Positions 11,406-23,990 are shown, counted from the stretch's first letter. The stretch is DNA of 64,000 nt from Haliclona indistincta (GCA_964017065.1 OZ024788.1:78438-142437); one strand, 5' to 3'. The notes: generated from the sequence alone by a model not told the origin. Made by a program: numbers and translations.

Positions 11406-13116
11406 ATGGCAGCTAGTATCTTCCTAAAGATTCTCTTTGTTGTCGTTCAAGTGATTTTCATAGTAAGTGGACATAAGTCACTGTTGACCAACAGACCGAG
11501 ACTCGTGTTGACAATAACACTTACACAGACTGATTTATACACCTGGTCGTGTGTGCTAATGGTAGCAGCACAGCCTGGTCGTGTGTGCTTGATCCCAGTA
11601 GCTTATGGTAGCAGCACGGCCTGGTCGTGTGTGCTTGATCCCAGTATCTTATGGTAGCAGCACAGCCTGGTCGTGTGTGCTTGATCCCAGTAGCTTATGG
11701 TAGCAGCACAGCCTGGTCGTGTGTGCTTGATCCCAGTAGCTTATGGTAGCAGCACGGCCTGGTCGTGTGTGCTTGATCCCAGTAGCTTATGGTAGCAGCA
11801 TGGCCTGGTCGTGTGTGCTTGATCCCAGTAGCTTATGGTAGCAGCACAGCCTGGTCGTGTGTGCTTGATCCCAGTAGCTTATGGTAGCAGCACAGCCTGG
11901 TCGTGTGTGCTTGATCCCAGTAGCTTATAGTAGCAGCACAGCCTGGTCGTGTGTGCTTGATCCCAGTAGCTTATGGTAGCAGCACAGCCTGGTCGTGTGT
12001 GCTTGATCCCAGTAGCTCATGGTAGCAGCACAGCCTGGTCGTGTGTGATCAGTGATTATGCAATGCTCTTCAGGTTGTGGGTGTGATTCTTATCGGGCTG
12101 GGTTCATGGGCTGAGGTACAGGATCAGGATTTCAGAAACCTCATATCAGGGCAAGAGTTCTTGTTTGGTCCCTATCTAGTGATAGCCACTGGCTGCGCTA
12201 TAGTGCTGGTGTCCATCATTGGACTAGTGGGAGCACTCTGTGAGACTAAAGTGAACAAGTTTCTCCTTGGATTTGTGAGTTTAGTAACACAAACATCACT
12301 ATACAAACACTGCACCCATTCACTGGTAGAATAGGTCTTCATACTATCAACATTTCCTGTGACAGCTAGTAATGTGTGGTAATGTATGTGGAATGGCTGC
12401 TTCCTTCCTATCATTGCTTCCTCTGCAGTATATAGTGTTAGTTGGCCTCATCCTTGTGGCTCAGGTTGCTGGGGGTATTCTTGGCTTTGTCTATAGAGCA
12501 GAGGTCAGTCAGTAGCCTCATCATGTATTCATGTGTCAGTCACCGTATCCACGCAGGCAAGTCAGCTCATCTTTAACCAGTTGAACACTACATTCTTCCA
12601 GTATGGTGATCCTAACAAGCAACCCATCACTGACACTTGGGATTTTGTACAGCGAAAAGTAATCCAGCATCCATCCAGCTAGTGTGTATGTGTGTGTTAT
12701 GTGTCTTCTTGTCTAGTACAATTGTTGTGGCATCAATGGGCCTGCTGACTGGGCTCGTAACTTCTCCCTGGTCCCTGGTCTCAACATGACCGTGAGGTAC
12801 CCCAGCTCCTGCTGTACCAACACCACCGCTTCATCGTGTGGTTCTCCAGCGGGAGTAAATGATAACGCTTACACTACGGTGAGTAGAGGGGTGTGGTCAC
12901 ACTAGCCTGTTAACCACGCCTTCCACAGGGCTGCTTGCAATTGATTGAAGGAATCATTAGCAACAATCTTGTGGTGGTGGCTGGAGTAGCTATTGCCACC
13001 ATTGTAGGAGAGGTTAGCCCTATCACATGCATGTCACATGACCTATGCCCCACCCACAGATCCTGGTGATACTAATGGCAACATGTATACTGTGTTTTAG
13101 CGGTAAAGATGACTGA
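11406..13116 (+). CDS. Tetraspanin
   Basis: Seven exons (11406-11462, 12074-12274, 12429-12503, 12557-12658, 12717-12878, 12929-13012, 13060-13116) give 738 nt and 245 residues. The exon layout matches the tetraspanin at 9251-10795, including an intron directly before the CCG-motif exon. TM1 is split between exons 1 and 2. TM2 (LVIATGCAIVLVSIIGLVGA), TM3 (YIVLVGLILVAQVAGGILGF) and TM4 (VVVAGVAIATIVG, then ILVILMATCILCF) are clear. The large loop has YNCCGINGPADW, a second Cys pair PSSCC and a final GC. Sequence identity to the other tetraspanin is limited, so any tandem duplication is old. The first 19-residue exon is the least certain part. Confidence 0.9.
11560..12045. repeat. 46-bp minisatellite in intron 1 of the second tetraspanin gene
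   Basis: About ten copies of a 46-bp unit (core gcctggtcgtgtgtgcttga) fill most of the 611-bp intron 1. Differences between copies are single bases (cagcacagcc/cagcacggcc/cagcatggcc). Confidence 0.9.
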
Positions 13117-13272
13117 CACTAACTGATGACTTGACATTTTTAATGCACTTTATTTTTACATGTTCCTCAAACAATCATTAATAGCATGTGCTCAATGTCT
13201 TTGTTATTTTTTAATTAATTATGATCTTGATTCATAATAAACAATACAAGTTGTCGTTGCTATGGTAACTGG

Positions 13273-15864
13273 TTATTTATCGCTGTATATAGTCTCAAAG
13301 AAGCCTAGTTGGAACAGGGCACCCACTAGTATCCCGAGAGTGATCCACATAGCCGCTATATTAGTACACAGCTCACGATCGGCAGTCGGGTACCGACCAT
13401 CGCTCCGTATCATATAGAATATGTTGACATAGGACGCACCTACATACAGGATCACACCATCACTACTATCACATCATCACTAACCTCCCAACAGTCCCAC
13501 ATACACCATCAATGCCGGCAACAGATAGACTGGAATAAACTTCCACTAGTAAGGAGGCGTGGTAACACTAGTAGGTGTGGTCAATGATGTCACTAACCCA
13601 TGCTTGTAGCATCCATAGTATCATATTGAGCAGCTGCAGTACGGTGAGGATCCATACACGACGAATATGGACAACACTGAGAGATGAACGGGAGGCAAAT
13701 ACACCAGCCTGAGAGAGAGAGAGAGGGAGAGTGAGTGAGCTGGTAAGCTAGGCTCCACCTACCTGATAGCATAGTTGCAGTGAGGCATACAGCTCAGGAC
13801 AGTTCACTTCACTAGCTAGATACTCCTCCTACAGCACCATCACACAGTATCATCACCATGGTAACAGCAGACTCACCTCCGAACGAGCCTTAGCGGCGAA
13901 CCCACGACACACATACTCAAATATATACACACCTGCAAGCTGAGACACACCATCACTACTATCACACCATCACTACTATCCCACCATCACTACTATCACA
14001 CCATATCACTACTATCACACCATCACTACTATCACACCATCACTACTATCACACCATCACTACTATCACACCATATCACTACTATCACACCATCACTACT
14101 ATCACACCATCACTACTATCACACCATATCACTACTATCCCACCATCACTACTATCACACCATATCACTACTATCACACCATCACTACTATCACACCATC
14201 ACTACTATCACACCATCACTACCATCACACCATCACTCTCGCTCACATTCACTGATAGCCAGAGTGTTAACTTGAAGCAACGCAACACACGCCATGGAGC
14301 ACGCTCCTTGGTAACCATAGTAACAGTGGGTGGAGTCTCAGGTCTAATGAGAGTGGTAGTCTCGTCGTTGCGTTGGAGTGTGTCGTGAGTGTCACCTGAC
14401 TGCTGTATGGTAGAGGACGGTGGGTGGGGCTTCCTGATCAATACGAAATAAGCAAACCAGTAGAGTAAGATAAGAGGAAGAGAACCAAGGAACACAAACC
14501 TGAGAGAAGGAGGGAGGGAGGGAGGAAGGGAGGGAAAAAGGGAGGGAAGGAGGGAGAGAAAGAGAGGTATTTGAGAGGAAGAGACAAAGGATGGTAGTTA
14601 TTATCATTGTTGTCATAATGGTGTGTCAACAGTCTAATGTTATTATAGTAGTTGAACTAACTTGTTTATTTCTCTCAGTTCATTGAGATATGTCGGACTA
14701 GCTGTACTATAGGAACCAGTATGAGAGATTACTGTGTGCATTGCTATACAGGCTAGAGAGAGAGAGTGTGGGTGAGTGAGTGAGTGAGTGAGTGAGTGAG
14801 TGAGTGAGTGAGTGAGTGAGTGAGTGAGTGAGCTAGTGAGTGAGTGAGTGAGTGAGTGAGTGAGTGAGTGAGTGAGTGAGTGAGTGAGTGAGTGAGTGAG
14901 TGAGTGAGCTAGTGAGTGAGTGAGTGAGTGAGTGAGTGAGTGAGTGAGTGAGTGAGTGAGTGAGTGAGTGAGCTAGTGAGTGAGTGAGCTAGTGAGTGAG
15001 TGAGTGAGTGAGCTAGTGAGTGAGTGAGTGAGTGAGTGAGTGAGTGAGTGAGTGAGTGAGTGAGTGAGTGAGTAAGTGAGTGAGTGAGTGAGTGAGCTAG
15101 TGAGTGAGTGAGTGAGTGATCCATGTCACCTAGCAGTAGGTATAGCACAGCTCCCAATAGACCTGCTAGTCCAGTGCCACTCGACCATGCACTGATCAGT
15201 CCCTTGGGGAAGAAGGACAGGTAGCCTAGAGTGAGGCTATATGGATAGCATCATCAGCAGGAGGGAAGGGGTTAAGTAGCTAGCTACACTGACCCACCCC
15301 TCTCCAAATGATGAGCTGAACCCAACCACTACAATGGAGGCTAGAGCAATCCAGAAATTAGGAGAGAAAGCCACACCAATCAGGCCTGCAGAGAGAGGAG
15401 GGAAAAAGAGTGAGTGAGTAAGTGGGTGGGTCTTAGTCAGCTAACTAGCCTGCTATCATAAGGCATCCATTGATGAAGAATCTGATCCAGAATGGGAACC
15501 TGGTTAGAGTCAATAGAGTATTACCTCCTGCAGTGATGGATCAACAGCTGTGCCACTAATGCATGCTATATGTTGTGTACCTTTAGCTACAAAACCAAAC
15601 GCAACATTTGCAAATAATATCAACGGCAGGAGGTTGAGAGTGTGGAAACTATGAGGGAGGAGGAGGAGACTGTGTGTGAGTGGGTGTGGTCATGTATTAC
15701 CTGCTAGCCAGTACTCTCCCAGATGAGTTGACCAGTACATATGGCAGGTTGTTCAGAGTGCCCAGAGTAAAGAACGCTAGCTACAGCAGCAATGACTCAT
15801 TGATCATGTGATCTAGATAGTGTCTTACCCAGTTCCTATAGTACTGCAAGCGGCTACCCTCCAT
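13273..15864 (-). CDS. CLN3: CLN3 / battenin lysosomal membrane protein
   Basis: Thirteen exons (15829-15864, 15701-15780, 15581-15648, 15450-15527, 15298-15385, 15130-15236, 14662-14752, 14247-14499, 13877-13939, 13763-13828, 13598-13708, 13485-13545, 13273-13439) total 1269 nt and encode 422 residues (human CLN3 has 438). Diagnostic segments are SAWSSGTGLAGLLGA, AGVFASRSSLSVVHIRRVWI and YVGLLGGASYVNIFYMI. CLN3 is a multi-pass lysosomal protein linked to glycerophosphodiester and lysosomal homeostasis, and its loss in humans causes Batten disease. The hydrophilic cytosolic loop (TIQQSGDTHDTLQRNDETTT) is at about residues 205-250. Intron 4 must use a GC donor (caG|GCtagt) to keep frame. The gene is convergent with the second tetraspanin (156 bp between stops). 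Confidence 0.93.
13945..14235. repeat. 17-bp minisatellite in CLN3 intron 8
   Basis: Tandem copies of ccatcactactatcacac with occasional ccatatcact variants fill the intron between CLN3 exons 14247-14499 and 13877-13939. Confidence 0.9.
14757..15118. repeat. GAGT tetranucleotide array in CLN3 intron 6
   Basis: About 340 bp of gagt repeats is interrupted by regularly scattered gagctagt variants. It fills CLN3 intron 6. The opposite strand gives a Thr/His/Ser/Leu frame that is an artefact. Confidence 0.95.
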
Positions 15865-16110
15865 AGCACAGCCAGCTAGCTAGCTAGCTCATCCACGGCC
15901 ACATGCTCTGCTGTGTCACGCCCTTTTGGTATCCGGTGCCGTATACTAGACTAATCTAATCACGTCACACACGGAGCGCGGGAATAAAAGAGCGCCATTT
16001 TCAAAATTATTGATTGTCGAGAAGATCAAGAGAGTAGAGGTCAAGCTGTAGCTGACACGTCGCGTCTCGAGTCTACGGCAAGCGCTCTTCGACAAGTCGG
16101 ACAAAGTGAG
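15865..16110. promoter_or_regulatory. Divergent promoter region of CLN3 and the spliced transcript to its right
   Basis: The region is rich in CpG (cgtcacacacggagcgcggg at 15962 and acacgtcgcgtctcgagtct at 16055), unlike its surroundings. It lies between CLN3 on the minus strand and a possible first exon on the plus strand that ends at a gtgagt donor near 16107. This is probably a bidirectional promoter. Confidence 0.4.
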
Positions 16111-16518
16111 TTGTGATACACACACTACAGCAAGGGTTGCTGCCTATTAACTTCTCTGGTTAGGGCCTAACTGATTTCTTTCCTTCACTGAATCAGTCGG
16201 CTACCTTGCCGCTTTACTGGCGCCGTCTTCGCAATTCTTGGTCGCTGTCAACGGCTCTGGTTGACGCTTAATTTCTTTACCGTTTTTGCTGGAGTCTTTC
16301 TCTTCCTTGTGGTCCTTCAGCACTTGACCTCTTCATCATTCGCGCGCCATTTCACCGACTTCTTTCTTCCACTTCATTTCTTTCGTGCTTGTTCAGTCAT
16401 CATGCAGTCCCTATTCTGTGTGTAGCATTGTGTGTGCATTGTATTTCTCTCCACTTACTGCAGGGTCATCAGATCAGCATTTGGTCTCCTGCTGTGCTGT
16501 TGGTTGCCTCAGTACTGC

Positions 16519-17345
16519 AGTGTGAGTCATGCATACATGTATCTCACTATACAGTACAGGTGCCTAGCTAGCATACATGTATCTCACTATACAGTACAGG
16601 TACCTAGCTAGCATACATGTATCTCACTATACAGTACAGGTGCCTAGCTAGCATACATGTATCTCACTATACAGTACAGGTGCCTAGCTAGCATACATGT
16701 ATCTCACTATACAGTACAGGTGCCTAGCTAGCATACATGTATCTCACTATACAGTACAGGTGCCTAGCTAGCATACATGTATCTCACTGTACAGTACAGG
16801 TGCCTAGCTAGCATACATGTATCTCACTGTACAGTACAGGTGCCTAGCTAGCATACATGTATCTCACTGTACAGTACAGGTGCCTAGCTAGCATACATGT
16901 ATCTCACTATACAGTACAGGTGCCTAGCTAGCATACATGTATCTCACTGTACAGTACAGGTGCCTAGCTAGCATACATGTATCTCACTGTACAGTACAGG
17001 TGCCTAGCTAGCATACATGTATCTCACTGTACAGTACAGGTGCCTAGCTAGCATACATGTATCTCACTGTACAGTACAGGTGCCTAGCTAGCATACATGT
17101 ATCTCACTGTACAGTACAGGTGCCTAGCTAGCATACATGTATCTCACTGTACAGTACAGGTGCCTAGCTAGCATACATGTATCTCACTGTACAGTACAGG
17201 TGCCTAGCTAGCATACATGTATCTCACTGTACAGTACAGGTGCCTAGCTAGCATACATGTATCTCACTGTACAGTACAGGTGCCTAGCTAGCATACATGT
17301 ATCTCACTGTACAGTACAGGTGCCTAGCTAGCATACATGTATCTA
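16519..17345. repeat. 40-bp satellite array
   Basis: About 20 copies of a 40-bp unit (gcatacatgtatctcactat plus acagtacaggtgcctagcta). The first copies carry ctata and nearly all later ones ctgta, the one exception being a ctata copy near 16900, so the array expanded mainly from one side. The unit is rich in short palindromes (atacatgtat, ctagctag, ctgtacagtacag). Confidence 0.95.
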
Positions 17346-17807
17346 GTAAGTACAGTGAAGATGGTTTCTCTCTCTAATCTCTCATTGCTGCAGGCTAGGT
17401 CACTGGCTGGCCTAGTCCCAAGGTCAGACAGCTCATTAGCTGTAGTCCATCCCATGCTGACTGACCCATACTATCAAGGGTATTCTCTTGATACTATGAC
17501 AGACCCTGTGCTGTTGATAGCCCACTCCCTCTCATTACAAGCTGTGATCCAGCCAAACCACAGCATCGATGTGGCTGCCATCTGATTGAACCAGTATGTG
17601 AGATAACTCCTCCTTGTGGCTTGGCTTAGTAACAACACATCTTGCTACCATTAGTAACATTTCCTGTTTCTTCTTGTTATAAGGTATCATCTCCAGCACT
17701 GCCAACCTGTACCCAATGAAGATCTGTAAGAACTACTATACTAGTATAATATCTACCATGTACTGGGTATAATATAGTCAATATCATGTATTGTCTTTGC
17801 ACACACA

Positions 17808-18597
17808 CACTGTTGACACCTCTCCACTGCTCCTCCTCCATCACCATCTCCTCCTCCCCCTCCATCACCATGGTAACAGTGTGTGGTATACAGTATCATA
17901 ATTATTACTATTATTATCATGTAGTATCATTATTATTGCTATTACTGTAGGTCAAGTACTACTAGAGGAAGTACTACCCTCTATATAATATCAGACGGTC
18001 AGCTGTGTCGTTTTTCCATACACCTTAGTTTTTAAGTTCTGTAGCTCAGCTTCTTCAGCAAGTTCAACCAGTGCTACCTCCTCACATGAAATGGTCAGTG
18101 TTGGTCCAGCATGCACTGTCTGTTTCTCTACTTTATTCTTTTCTCTGAGTTCTATAGACCGTTATAGCTGCAAATACTACCTGTAGCAAGTTCTACTCTC
18201 TCCGCATGAACTGGTCAGTGTCGGTCCAGCATGAACTGTCTCTTTCTCTACTTTATTCTTTTCTCTGAGTTCTGTAGATCAGCTGCATCGGCAAGTACTA
18301 CTCACAGCAAATTCTACTTCCTTCTTCCATCGGTCAGTGTCGGTCCAGCATGCTCTTCCTTTTCTGTAATTTATTTCTATTCTCAAGTTCTTATAGCTGC
18401 AGATCATTCTACTGATGGCTACTCTGCTGTGTGCCTCATGGAGCCAGTTGATGCATGGTAAGTAGCTAGCTAGCTGCAGTATGTTGACTAGTGCAGTAAG
18501 GGTTAGTATGAACACACTGACTAGATGATGTTACCATGGTGATGGAGGAGGAGATGGTGATGGAGGAGGAGGAGCAGTGGAGAGGTGTTGACATCAG
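17808..18597. repeat. Inverted repeat flanking the mini-exon array
   Basis: The sequence at 17808-17880 (tgttgacacctctccactgc, then ctcctcctcc...accatggtaac) recurs inverted at 18527-18597 (gttaccatggtgatggagga...gtggagaggtgttgaca). The arms are about 65-70 bp, well matched and roughly 650 bp apart. A transcript across both could form a long stem that loops out the mini-exons. Confidence 0.75.
17995..18460 (+). repeat. Tandem exon-intron repeat (about 115 bp, four copies)
   Basis: Each copy has a polypyrimidine stretch (ctctactttattcttttctct), an acceptor (gttctgtag, gttctatag or gttcttatag), an exon-like segment of about 50-60 bp, and a donor g|gtcagtgt (gtaagt in the last copy) followed by ggtccagcatg. 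Copies have diverged by perhaps 20-30 percent, but the splice signals are kept in all four. Confidence 0.6.
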
Positions 18598-18599
18598 TT

Positions 18600-19238
18600 T
18601 CTATTATTATTAATTTGCTGCTAATTATTGTGTATGAATAATAATTATTATTAAGTTATTGGATGTGGCTCACTAGCTCCACCCATTAGTACTGCATGAT
18701 TAACTGACTAGGCGTGGCTCTCTAGCTCCACCCATCAGTACTGCATGATCTGCAGTTGCTGTAAGTGCACATAATCTCAGTAAAGCCTGATCACATTAGC
18801 ACACTCCACTGCATACTACTATGACTGAGCATCATAGTAAAGCTCATCTACTCTATAGAGCAGTGCATCAAACTTAACAAGACCATGCAGGTCAAGAATG
18901 AGTCTGCATAATATAATAATAAGCCTTCCTTGTAATGTCTGCATTCTTCAATCATTAAGTATAGATGTGCAGCCATTCAGAATCATAATGCTGGTATACG
19001 TACAATTGCCATGAAGTTTTCATAGTTAATCTTTCATCCTAGATTTTACAATAAGAATTGCTTTTAAGACATTATTTCGTTACACAATGAACTATGATAG
19101 TAGCTATAAGTATAGTTAATAATGAACTATGATAGTAGCTGTAAGTATAGTCAACAATGAACTATGGTAGTAGCTGTAAATCAACAAGTAAACATACTAT
19201 TATACCAAATAACTGAACATTAACTAATAATTAATAAT
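18600..19238. other. Intergenic AT-rich segment without a gene
   Basis: No gene is seen. It holds a two-copy repeat around ggctctctagctccacccat (18660-18750) and a three-copy repeat of aatgaactatgatagtagct (19085-19175). Confidence 0.5.
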
Positions 19239-22200
19239 TTAATTATTAAACAGTAGTGGTTCTCTTGCTAACAGCACTGGATTGGAATTACGAGAAGAAC
19301 ATGACTGAAAGCCCAGTAGATACTGATGCTCTCCTCTATCTGAGCCATACACTAGTGATGCTGGGGATCCATCATCTTCATGCACTACAGCTGCCTGGAG
19401 CGCCACTGCTAAATACCCAGGTCTGTCCTCGTAGCCTAGCTTTCTCTTGATCTTATCAAGGTTAAAGTTCCACCAAAGATGCATCGCCATGGTGACAAGA
19501 CAGGCGACTAGGCACAGAGATACGGAGGCAATGGTTGATATTTGATAGTCACTTGTGTTCAGAGAAGCCATGGTTAGAGTAATAGTGCTTAGGAGAAATA
19601 AATTAAGAAGATAAAAGACTTCAAGTCTGCTCAAGTACTTCTTTTTATACACATCTCTCAAGAAAAACCAAAGCATTAAAATACCCACTACAATGGTAGC
19701 AATGATGGAAGCATTGATGACAGCCAATCCTCCTGAAGTGAAGGAGAATGTCACAGTGACAGTCAGTCGAATCATTAGAGTCACTCCTGTCCAGAATCGA
19801 TACTTGTCTTTGTAAGGTCCTCCATAAGCATCCAACAGTGGCTTGAATTTTATCACTGGATTCCACCTGTGCTGTGGGATACACTTGTGACTGTATCTCT
19901 CCAGCAGAGGAGCACACAACACTAAAACAGGATAAGCCAGTCCAATGACCAGGACACCACAGGAGACGACTACCAGAATAAGGTGTTTACCACTGCCATA
20001 CTCAATGTTCCCATCTACACTCCACACTGTCAGTATACTGTCATTGCATGGCAGCCGAGACATGGAAAGAGCATTAGTGACTGTGAGTAGGATTTTAGTG
20101 TAGGACATGAGAAACAGTGTAGCTAGTGCTGGGACAGCATGAGAGCCACACAACCTGCAAAGCCACACAGAGTAGCGACAGCCCACAATAATACCACCCA
20201 TGAGCAGGAAAGACAAACTGTAGCCAAGTGTTCCAGTAGCCATCCAGTCCATCAAACAAGCACACTTCAATACCCAGGTCAAGGTTCAGCCATGAGATGA
20301 ACTGGCTCACCACTGGAACACTACCATTTGGGAAGAAGAAAGCTTCATTGAGCTTCACCATATTAGCATAGAACAGTAGTCCATTGATAGTTCCGACAGA
20401 GACACTCAAGTTGAGGAACATCAACACAGCCACTAACACTATGCCAGCGAGGGCAAACACTGGCAACAAGAATAGATACCAGTTAGAGCAAGTACCACAG
20501 TGGTTGGATCCCAGCATGATACTAAGGTGAGACTGGCATTGTCCACAGAGTATACCTGTTCTATTGGCCACACACTGACAATCAGGTGCCATGATGTCAA
20601 ATGAGACATTGGATCGATTGCAGTAGTCAAAAGGACAATTAGTGGTACCTGTTATACACTGAGTGTTGTTGATGTAGGCAAACCAACTGTTGCCTGATCT
20701 CTGAAACTTGAAAGGTGATGTAGCTGATACATTGCATTTAACATTGTTTCCATTCGTTAAGAATTGCTCACAGCGGCATTGTCCTGATATCTTGTCATGA
20801 GTAAAGCCGACAGGGCACTCCATGATATCTACTCCATATGACACGCCCCAGTCTTGTATTCCACCGGCTACTCCGATATCAACCATTGCTGTTGCTGATG
20901 ATGGAGTCTGAACCAGAATGTGTAGCTTGAAACACCTAATATCACTATTACGATAGTATCGTACTAGTGTTGCATGTTGAGCAGTGACCACCACCTCTCC
21001 AGGACTTGTACCACCATAGTATCCTACTGTTGCTATTGATGTACTGAACTCTAGTCCTGGATATATTTGAACATGGCGCTGGCTCCTATCAGAGCAGTCT
21101 GGTAAGTTGCTTTCATTACAGAAGCATACCATGATGGGGTCTGTAGACATGGACGACATTCTGTCAGTGTTACTAAAACGAAAAAATTTCATGAGAGGAG
21201 TGTCAAAGTACCATGAGGTTTCATTGGGCTGTCCTATATGAGTGATTGTATAGAGCTGGTCTGACCATTCACTTTTCGGACAATAACAGTTTACTAATGG
21301 AGTGTTGTAGACATCGCTTCCTCCTGTACTGGCTCTGTTACCTGAGAAGATGACAGTGCTAGTGTTACTAACGACACATAAGGAACATGGAGGAACTATT
21401 ATGTAAAAATTATCGATTAGCAAAGAAACGGATGATAATATAGCTCCACCATGCTGCATTGCAGTGTTGTTGGTAAGGATCAAATCACCGTCCAGCAGAA
21501 TAAAGCCATTGTGTAGTAGTGTGATACCTGCTCCTTTAGTGAATCTGTTGTTCTGTATCACATTGCGTCCAATAAACAATATTCCACTGTGAACTAGTGT
21601 GATACCAGTCATATTATTGTCAGCTATTGTTGACGATGTATATACATTGTTACCAAGGCAAGCAGTGATGACAGTACGACCATGTGAGTTGTTAGTGAAG
21701 GAACAGTTAGTGGCAAAGGTGTTCGTCTGGTACATGCTAATGACGGTCTGCATATCACGGTTCCTTTCAAACTGACTGTCAATCATACTCAAGTTAAAGA
21801 TGGAATCAAAGTAAATGCCATATAATGAAATATTAACAAATGTCATTCGAGTTTTGTGAAACAATATATGGCATTTATCGAGGCAATGTATCCATATACC
21901 TCTATCAGATCTCGCTGCAGTGGTGTGTTCAATAGATGAATTTATTATAGACAGTAATCCAGTATTATTAGCATCCACATGTAATAGTATCTCGCTGGAG
22001 TATGCTGCCATATTGTTCACCAAACTAGTGTCTTCAATCATGATATTGGATCGTGCACCTTTGCCTGAATTCTGCAATCCGATTCCACCGCCATTCCATA
22101 GAGCTGATCCATGAGAGAACAGACAACTACTGGTAACTAATGTTATATTACCAGTTCCTTTAAGTAAGAATGCTAAGCCACCTCCACTTTTAGCTTTGTT

Positions 22201-22992
22201 ACGTAACAGTATCAAGTGACTGAAGAGCACTGTTGCTGATCCAAAGGAAGATGCTGTTGCTAGCAATATACCTCCTCCATATTTATAGTTACAACACTTG
22301 GTCATGTTGGAGTGTGATAGCTCTAGTGTGTAGCCTTTGTTGCTGTACTGAGTATCATAGACAATGCCTACTGCACCACCGATTGTTTTTCTTGGGAATT
22401 TATGAGATATGTTACACAATGCTGAATGATAGTATGAGCAGTTAGTGGCTATAACATTGTCACTGTTATATAAATATAGTCCATATCCTGTCATGTGTTG
22501 TATTGAAATCTTGAGAAAGAATAGACTTTGAATAGCATCAAAAATAAACACTGCATTGCCCAGTCCTCCACAGTTGACCACTGTAAGACCTTCAACAGTG
22601 ATGTTATGAGAGGTACGAAAGAAAAACCCTCCTCTCCCTCTGGTGCAGTTTATAATGACAGTAGACTGCATCACAGTCTCCTCAGCTCCTGTTACCGGCC
22701 ACTGACCTTGTCCCTTCAGAGTCAGGTTGTGTACATTACTGACATGTACAAGATCCTCTCTGTCAAAGCTGTGTTCTCCTTCCAAGAAAATGATGGTGGT
22801 GTCAAAAGTGAAGTAGTAGTCAGGCTGGGAGATGTAGTAGGAGAGGTTGTGGCATATCTGGTGTGGAGGACATTGACCAGCTGCATCATCAGCTGTGGCA
22901 TAGTAGACATCAGTGGTTGTGAAAGCAGTGGAAGATACAGCCAACAACAGCAGCAACACTAGTAGTGCAGCAGCCATCAGTTGCATGGTCAC
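19239..22992 (-). pseudogene. Beta-helix ectodomain / multi-pass membrane protein gene with one frameshift
   Basis: A single long exon starts at ATG 22992 with signal peptide LMAAALLVLLLLLAVSSTAF. A long parallel beta-helix-type ectodomain follows, with many short NxS/NxT-rich repeats similar to Pmp-like or right-handed beta-helix proteins. Next is a Cys-rich EGF-like region (CRCEQFLTNGNNVKC ... CGQCQSHL) and several membrane segments (WYLFLLPVFALAGIVLVAVL and others). The frame breaks near 20197-20217. The first frame covers 22992 to there, and the rest (GGIIVGCRYSVWLC ... ending at 19239) is in the next frame. Together they encode about 1250 residues. The coding sequence is intact otherwise, so the break could be a sequencing error, an allele or a recent pseudogene. 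The function is unknown; a receptor-like role is only inferred from the topology. Confidence 0.75.
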
Positions 22993-23262
22993 AAGAACAG
23001 CTAATCTGATCTATTGCTATGTGAGCTGGATATTTATAACCACAGCGGACAATTGATTTCTATTCAATGTACATTAACTTTACAAAGAGACCACACAGTG
23101 TCTTGGAGCCTGCATGCACTGCAACATTGATATACATTTCCTCAATATACATAAAGGCGCCATGCACTATCTTCATGCATGCTATATCCAGCTGCTGTAT
23201 GTGTGATGTCATGTCTAGGATTAGTGTCTTGTATGCTCATTCACTTTTAACTAAACATGTAA

Positions 23263-23990
23263 TTATGCCTCGGTGGGCGGAGCCACGAGGCATACAGTAG
23301 TCGTGGTGTCATTCTGTCAGTCAGTCAGTCAGTCAGTCATTCCGTCGCAACGATTTCTCGTAGCTCGCTTAAAACCAATCGCTGAAACAAGCAACACGGG
23401 TAGAAATCGATACTTGCTCGGATTTGAATTTTCAGAAGTTTGATTTTAAAGCTCAGTGCGTAAGTTACAGCGTGAATTGCTTACGGCTGACTTAGTTTTG
23501 TAGCGCACGCTGAAAGTTAAGCTCTGAAACTAGCGATGCAAGTAGTACACGGTATTATCTCGCTCTAGAACATGTGAAAACGTTATACGAAGCTTTGTTC
23601 GTGAGTTATGGCGCAATTTGCTCACCGGCTCACCATCGAGCTGTTGCTGGCGATCTCAAGGCAAAGCTATCCACAGTTGACTACCTAGCTAGGAGCTTAT
23701 AGGTTAGAATTTCGCTACAGGATAGCAGCACAGGTCCTGAGAAATTGTGTGAGCAAGCTATGGAAGCTATCTAGTATGCATGGTCTGTACTGAACATTGT
23801 AGACACGCCCAGTTGAATTGTGGTCAGCACTGATTGGCTTCTGATTGCATAACTAAAGCACTGCATTGTGATTGCTGTACAGAATTCCTGTATACATGCA
23901 TCTGAAGTTGCTGTGTTTGTGGAATGGTGGATTGTTGTGTTTGTGGATAATGTGTCATTCCACCGAGGCATCTGCACCTTAGGTGCTTCA
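23263..23990 (+). mobile_element. Non-autonomous Helentron-like element, copy B
   Basis: The 5' end is TTATGCCTCGGTGGGCGGAG followed by CCACGAGGCATA (a fold-back). The 3' end has CATTCCACCGAGGCAT then the hairpin GCACCTTAGGTGC. The internal sequence matches copies A and C, for example the block at about 23330-23470 (cagtcagtcattccgtcgca and cgatacttgctcggatttga) and gccgtaagcaattcac-type segments. It lies between the beta-helix gene and the RasGEF gene. Confidence 0.75.

Larger units (their letters stand above)
16000..18525 (+). other. Putative spliced transcript of unknown coding status
   Basis: A series of short segments each has an acceptor on the left and a donor on the right. They are about 16463-16520, 17394-17590 (tgctgcag ... 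gtatgtgag), 17684-17727, 17952-18000, and four mini-exons inside a tandem repeat at 18000-18460, ending at gtaagtagc. A first exon could end at gtgagt near 16107. The 17394-17590 segment has an open frame (SLAGLVPRSDSSLAVVHPML, then DPYYQGYSLDTMTDP) that reaches a stop at its end, and I recognise no family. It could be a non-coding RNA, a fast-evolving small protein gene or a decayed gene. RNA data are not available here. Confidence 0.3.

Noticed and set aside
19256..22962. Plus-strand frames opposite the beta-helix gene
   Set aside because: These are shadows of the long minus-strand coding exon, which has a signal peptide and membrane segments.
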